NCBI RefSeq assembly: GCF_014145325.1
Contig: NZ_JACHTF010000017.1
Location: forward strand, 33,911 to 97,910
Reading direction: 5' to 3'
Source: Marilutibacter spongiae
GTDB taxonomy: Bacteria > Pseudomonadota > Gammaproteobacteria > Xanthomonadales > Xanthomonadaceae
DNA: 64,000 nucleotides
Shown: one piece after another, positions 60,348 through 64,000 of the stretch
Layout: each line of letters starts with the position of its first letter
Numbering within the stretch: position 1 is the first letter of the stretch
Translations under genes and position numbers: made by a program
The notes under the pieces: generated by a model
Told to the model about the DNA's origin: nothing
Database searches by the model: none
What the model saw: only the letters and a program-made list of their open reading frames with translations

Positions 60348-60815
60348 ATGGACCTGCGAAAAATCAAGAAACTGATCGACCTGCTCGAGGAATCCAACCT
60401 CGCCGAGATCGAGATCAAGGAAGGCGAGGAATCCGTACGCCTGGCACGCACCCCGAAGGGCGGCGTGGCGATGGCCGCGCCGATGGCGCCGAGCTTCCAC
60501 GCTCCGGCGCCCGCGGCTGCCCCGGCCGCCGCCCCGGCCCCCGGCGCCAGCGCCGAGCCCGCGGGTGAGGCCCTGCCCGACGGCCACGTCGTCCGCGCGC
60601 CGATGGTGGGCACCTATTACGCCTCCCCGGCCCCCGACAAGCCCGCGTTCGTCAGCGTCGGCCAGTCCGTCAAGGCCGGCGAGACCCTGGGCATCATCGA
60701 AGCCATGAAGATGTTCAACCCGATCGAATCCGACGTCGCCGGCACCGTGGTCAAGATCCTGGTCGAGAACGGCCAGCCGATCGAATTCGACCAGCCCTTG
60801 GTCGTGATTGGCTGA
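60348..60815 (+). CDS. accB: Acetyl-CoA carboxylase biotin carboxyl carrier protein
   Basis: A 155-residue carrier. The N-terminal dimerisation helix region ([17 protein letters not shown]) is followed by a Pro/Ala linker (about 45-75) and the biotinyl domain with the biotinylated Lys in [13 protein letters not shown] (about 121). GAGAGGCCC lies before the ATG. A heptad-repeat element begins four bases after the stop and separates it from accC. Confidence 0.97.
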   Translation: MDLRKIKKLIDLLEESNLAEIEIKEGEESVRLARTPKGGVAMAAPMAPSFHAPAPAAAPAAAPAPGASAEPAGEALPDGHVVRAPMVGTYYASPAPDKPAFVSVGQSVKAGETLGIIEAMKMFNPIESDVAGTVVKILVENGQPIEFDQPLVVIG

Positions 60816-60819
60816 TACG

Positions 60820-60847
60820 GGATTCGTGAGTCGTGATTCGTGATTCG
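60820..60847. repeat. Left heptamer array of the four-helix-bundle element
   Basis: Four tandem 7-mers: GGATTCG, TGAGTCG, TGATTCG, TGATTCG. They start four bases after the accB stop. Their consensus TGATTCG is the exact reverse complement of CGAATCA, the first 7-mer of the right array at 61204. Confidence 0.85.
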
Positions 60848-61248
60848 CTCCCGCGCCCCCACCAGCGCCTCGAGGTGTGGCACGACGCGATGGCCCTGGT
60901 GACCGGGGTCTACGAATACTCCTCGCGACTCCCGCGCGAAGAACGTTATGGCCTGGTGCCCCAACTCCGGCGTGCCGCCATCAGCGTCCCATCGAACATC
61001 GCCGAGGGCGCGGCGCGCGGTACCCCGCGGGAACTGCACCGCTTCCTGTCGATCGCACGCGGCTCCCTCTCCGAGCTCGACACGCAACTCGAGATCGCCG
61101 CGCGCCTCGAATACGGCAGTGCTCCCGACGACCTGCAGCAAACGCTCGACCGCACCTTCGCGCGCCTCAATGCCCTGATGAAGAGCATCGTGGCGCGGGC
61201 GGACGAATCACCTATCACCCATCACCCATCACCCATCACGGCTCCCAA

Positions 61249-61267
<19 letters not shown>
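60833..61267 (+). CDS. Four-helix-bundle protein (S23/IVP family, Avd-like)
   Basis: A 144-residue protein. [19 protein letters not shown] (helix 1, about 12-30) and [18 protein letters not shown] (about 46-63) are the family signature of the proteins encoded in 23S rRNA intervening sequences; Avd of diversity-generating retroelements has the same fold. No rRNA or reverse transcriptase is in the window. The only fitting start, GTG 60833, lies inside the left heptamer array and no ribosome site is visible. The frame continues through the right array ([13 protein letters not shown]) and stops 19 bases into accC, so translation could feed accC. Function unknown. Confidence 0.75.
61204..61238. 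repeat. Right heptamer array of the four-helix-bundle element
   Basis: Five tandem 7-mers: CGAATCA, CCTATCA, CCCATCA, CCCATCA, CCCATCA. The first is the exact inverse of the left-array 7-mer; the others keep ATCA and vary at the first three positions. The array ends ten bases before the accC ATG. Confidence 0.85.
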
Positions 61268-62616
<1,349 letters not shown>

Positions 62617-62619
62617 TGG

Positions 62620-62707
62620 AGGGAAAGGGGAATCGGGAATAGGGAATTGTCAGAAGCACCCACCCATTCACCTCTCCCCACTCCCCTCTCCCCATTCCCC
62701 ATTCCCG
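62620..62707. repeat. Gene-less inverted heptamer element between accC and prmA
   Basis: Left array at 62620-62647: AGGGAAA, GGGGAAT, CGGGAAT, AGGGAAT. An 18-base spacer follows. Right array at 62666-62707: ATTCACC, TCTCCCC, ACTCCCC, TCTCCCC, ATTCCCC, ATTCCCG. ATTCCCC and ATTCCCG are exact inverses of GGGGAAT and CGGGAAT. It begins three bases after the accC stop and ends eight bases before the prmA ATG. The architecture equals that of the element at 60820-61238, but the heptamers differ and no gene is inside. Confidence 0.85.
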
Positions 62708-62715
62708 CCCGACCC

Positions 62716-63636
62716 ATGCCCTTCCTCGAACTGACCCTGCCCTGTACCGAAGTCCAGCAGCCGCGCTACGAGCGTGCGCTGGAGGACGTCGGTGCGCTCG
62801 CGGTGACGCTTGCCGATGCCCATGCCGACGCGCCGGACGAGCAGGCGATCTTCGAGCCGGGCGTCGGCCAGACGCCGCTGTGGGGCGAGATGGTGCTGAC
62901 GGCGCTGTTTCCCGGCGAGACGCCGGCCGAACTGCTGCTGCAGGCCTTGTCGGCGACGGACGAGGGACTGGACTGGTCGCGCGCGGCGTTTCGTGAAGTC
63001 GAGGACCAGGACTGGGAACGGGCCTGGATGGACCAGTACGAGCCGCTGCGCTTCGGCGAGCGCACCTGGATCGTGCCGTGGAACCACGACCTGCCCGAGG
63101 GCGCCGACGCGGCCGATGCCGCGGTGGTGCGCCTCGACCCGGGCCTGGCGTTCGGCTCGGGTACCCATCCAACCACCGCGCTGTGCCTGCAATGGCTCGA
63201 TGCGCTCGCGGGCGAAAGCCGACTGGCCGGGCGAGACGTGCTTGATTTCGGCTGCGGCTCGGGCATCCTCGCCCTCGCCGCGCTCAAGCTCGGCGCGGCC
63301 CGTGCCGTGGGCGTGGACAACGACCCCCAGGCCGTCACCGCGACCCGGGACAATGCCGAACGCAACGGCGTGGCCGATCGCCTGGCGGTGTACCTGCCGG
63401 CCGGCGAACCGGTCCGGCGCTACCCGGTCGTCGTCGCCAACATCCTGGCCTCGGCCCTGGTCGAGCTGGTCGAGACCATCGCCAGCCGTGTCGAGGCGAC
63501 GGGCGTGATCGCACTGTCGGGCATCCTGGAAGGACAGGAGGCGGAGGTCATCGCGGCCTACGCGCCCCACTTCGACGGGCTTGCGACCGAACGTTCAGGC
63601 GACTGGATTCGGGTCACCGGCGTCCGCCGCGGCTGA
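62716..63636 (+). CDS. prmA: Ribosomal protein L11 methyltransferase
   Basis: A 306-residue SAM methyltransferase. The N-terminal L11-recognition domain ([10 protein letters not shown]) is followed by [35 protein letters not shown], the SAM loop [20 protein letters not shown] (about 174-193) and [16 protein letters not shown] 62716 starts the homologous sequence; the in-frame upstream ATG at 62647 lies in the heptamer element. No Shine-Dalgarno is visible (GCCCGACCC). Confidence 0.95.
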   Translation: MPFLELTLPCTEVQQPRYERALEDVGALAVTLADAHADAPDEQAIFEPGVGQTPLWGEMVLTALFPGETPAELLLQALSATDEGLDWSRAAFREVEDQDWERAWMDQYEPLRFGERTWIVPWNHDLPEGADAADAAVVRLDPGLAFGSGTHPTTALCLQWLDALAGESRLAGRDVLDFGCGSGILALAALKLGAARAVGVDNDPQAVTATRDNAERNGVADRLAVYLPAGEPVRRYPVVVANILASALVELVETIASRVEATGVIALSGILEGQEAEVIAAYAPHFDGLATERSGDWIRVTGVRRG

Positions 63637-63703
63637 AGCCGGACCGCACGGCATCCACGCCACGCTTCGCCGGCCCCGGTTCCGCTGCCGGCAACCCGCA
63701 CCG

Positions 63704-63709
63704 TACACT
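63704..63709 (+). promoter_or_regulatory. -10 element of the zinc-ribbon gene
   Basis: TACACT ends seven bases before the ATG at 63717, so the message would be nearly leaderless. Confidence 0.4.
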
Positions 63710-63716
63710 CGGCACC

Positions 63717-64000
63717 ATGTTCGTTCCCTGTCCCCATTGCGGCTTCCTGATCGCACAGGCCCTGAAGGATGGCGCGACGCCGGCTCGATGCCCGCGCTGC
63801 CGCGCCGCCCTCGGCGATGCGGCGTCCAGCACTCCCGGCCCGGCGACGTCGCCGCCTGACCCGGTACCCTCGCCCGGTGCCGCGGCCACCCCGCCTCCCG
63901 CGAGCTCCGCGCCGCCTGCCAGCGCACCGGCGCCGGCCCCGCAGCGGCCCGGGCCGGAAGGCGCTGGCCCCGCCGTCGCCGCGCCACCGGCGACGCGGAC
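63717..64000 (+). CDS. Zinc-ribbon domain protein (DUF3426-type), cut by window end
   Basis: The first 94 codons are visible. CPHCGFLIAQALKDGATPARC-type spacing gives two CxxC pairs (residues 5-8 and about 25-28) forming a zinc ribbon, followed by a long Pro/Ala-rich linker running off the window. A zinc ribbon, a linker and a membrane-anchored DUF3426 domain downstream of prmA is the usual arrangement in related genomes, but the domain itself is not visible here. Confidence 0.7.
   Translation, partial: MFVPCPHCGFLIAQALKDGATPARCPRCRAALGDAASSTPGPATSPPDPVPSPGAAATPPPASSAPPASAPAPAPQRPGPEGAGPAVAAPPATR

Noticed and set aside
62647..62715. In-frame upstream ATG extending prmA by 23 codons
   Set aside because: The extension (Pro/Ser/Thr-rich) is encoded by the heptamer element; PrmA homology begins at 62716.

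Overview
The window comes from a high-GC gammaproteobacterium, most likely a Xanthomonadaceae member such as Lysobacter or Luteimonas. The signs are: GC-rich third codon positions almost throughout; the gene order cutA-dsbD-tlpA-aroQ-accB-accC-prmA-zinc-ribbon protein; a combined ilv-leu cluster; and a small CHCC zinc-finger protein next to LPS genes. Species assignment is inference. No rRNA, tRNA, CRISPR array, prophage or insertion-sequence transposase was recognised.

Layout. 1-10.2 kb: an island for D-amino-acid (probably D-glutamate or D-peptide) use. It holds dgcN (cut by the left edge), a TonB-dependent receptor, an N-acyl-D-amino-acid deacylase lipoprotein, a DUF819 membrane protein, dgcA and a beta-lactamase-fold serine hydrolase, all on the minus strand, with a divergent HTH-cupin regulator. 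10.2-27.5 kb: threonine and branched-chain amino-acid synthesis on the plus strand, as thrABC followed by ilvDCGMEA-leuACDB. Each block is preceded by a 55-codon regulatory leader peptide gene (Thr/Ile-rich and Leu/Ile/Val-rich). The ilv leader has a textbook attenuator. The two promoters and leader starts look homologous and probably give leaderless transcripts. 27.5-35.6 kb: a lipoprotein, an RND pump with its membrane fusion protein, a TetR regulator, a Pcm-like methyltransferase and TolC. 35.8-37.1 kb: a tandem array of 298-bp units between convergent tolC and waaA. 37.1-42.3 kb: LPS genes (waaA, lpxL-like, O-antigen ligase, glycosyltransferase) and the zinc-finger protein. 42.3-50.5 kb: pirin, YceI, RutE-like nitroreductase, ELM1-like protein, LysE exporter, glnE and a secreted subtilase. 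50.7-53.6 kb: groESL with both a CIRCE operator and a heat-shock sigma-32 type promoter, followed upstream by a candidate CsrB/RsmZ-like small RNA with repeated GGA loops. 53.6-64 kb: an XRE regulator, a secreted endonuclease I, then cutA, dsbD, a TlpA-like thioredoxin, aroQ, an LprI-like protein, accB, accC, prmA and a truncated zinc-ribbon protein.

The most unusual structure is in the acc region. Immediately after the accB stop codon lies an element made of tandem 7-bp repeats (TGATTCG type), a four-helix-bundle protein gene (S23/IVP family, related to the Avd proteins of diversity-generating retroelements), and an inverted, diverged 7-bp repeat array (CGAATCA/CCCATCA). Immediately after the accC stop codon lies a second element with the same architecture, different heptamers (NGGGAAT and ATTCCCN) and no gene inside. 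The two elements fill the intergenic spaces of an essential operon and end 8-10 bp before the next start codon, where no clear Shine-Dalgarno sequence remains. I regard this as the best candidate for an undescribed system here.

How the genes work together. The left island should import, cleave, racemise and deacylate D-amino-acid compounds to L-glutamate. The thr-ilv-leu block makes threonine and converts it to isoleucine, alongside valine and leucine. The acc genes supply malonyl-CoA for the fatty acids that feed the lipid A genes. The RND pump and TolC may form one efflux route.
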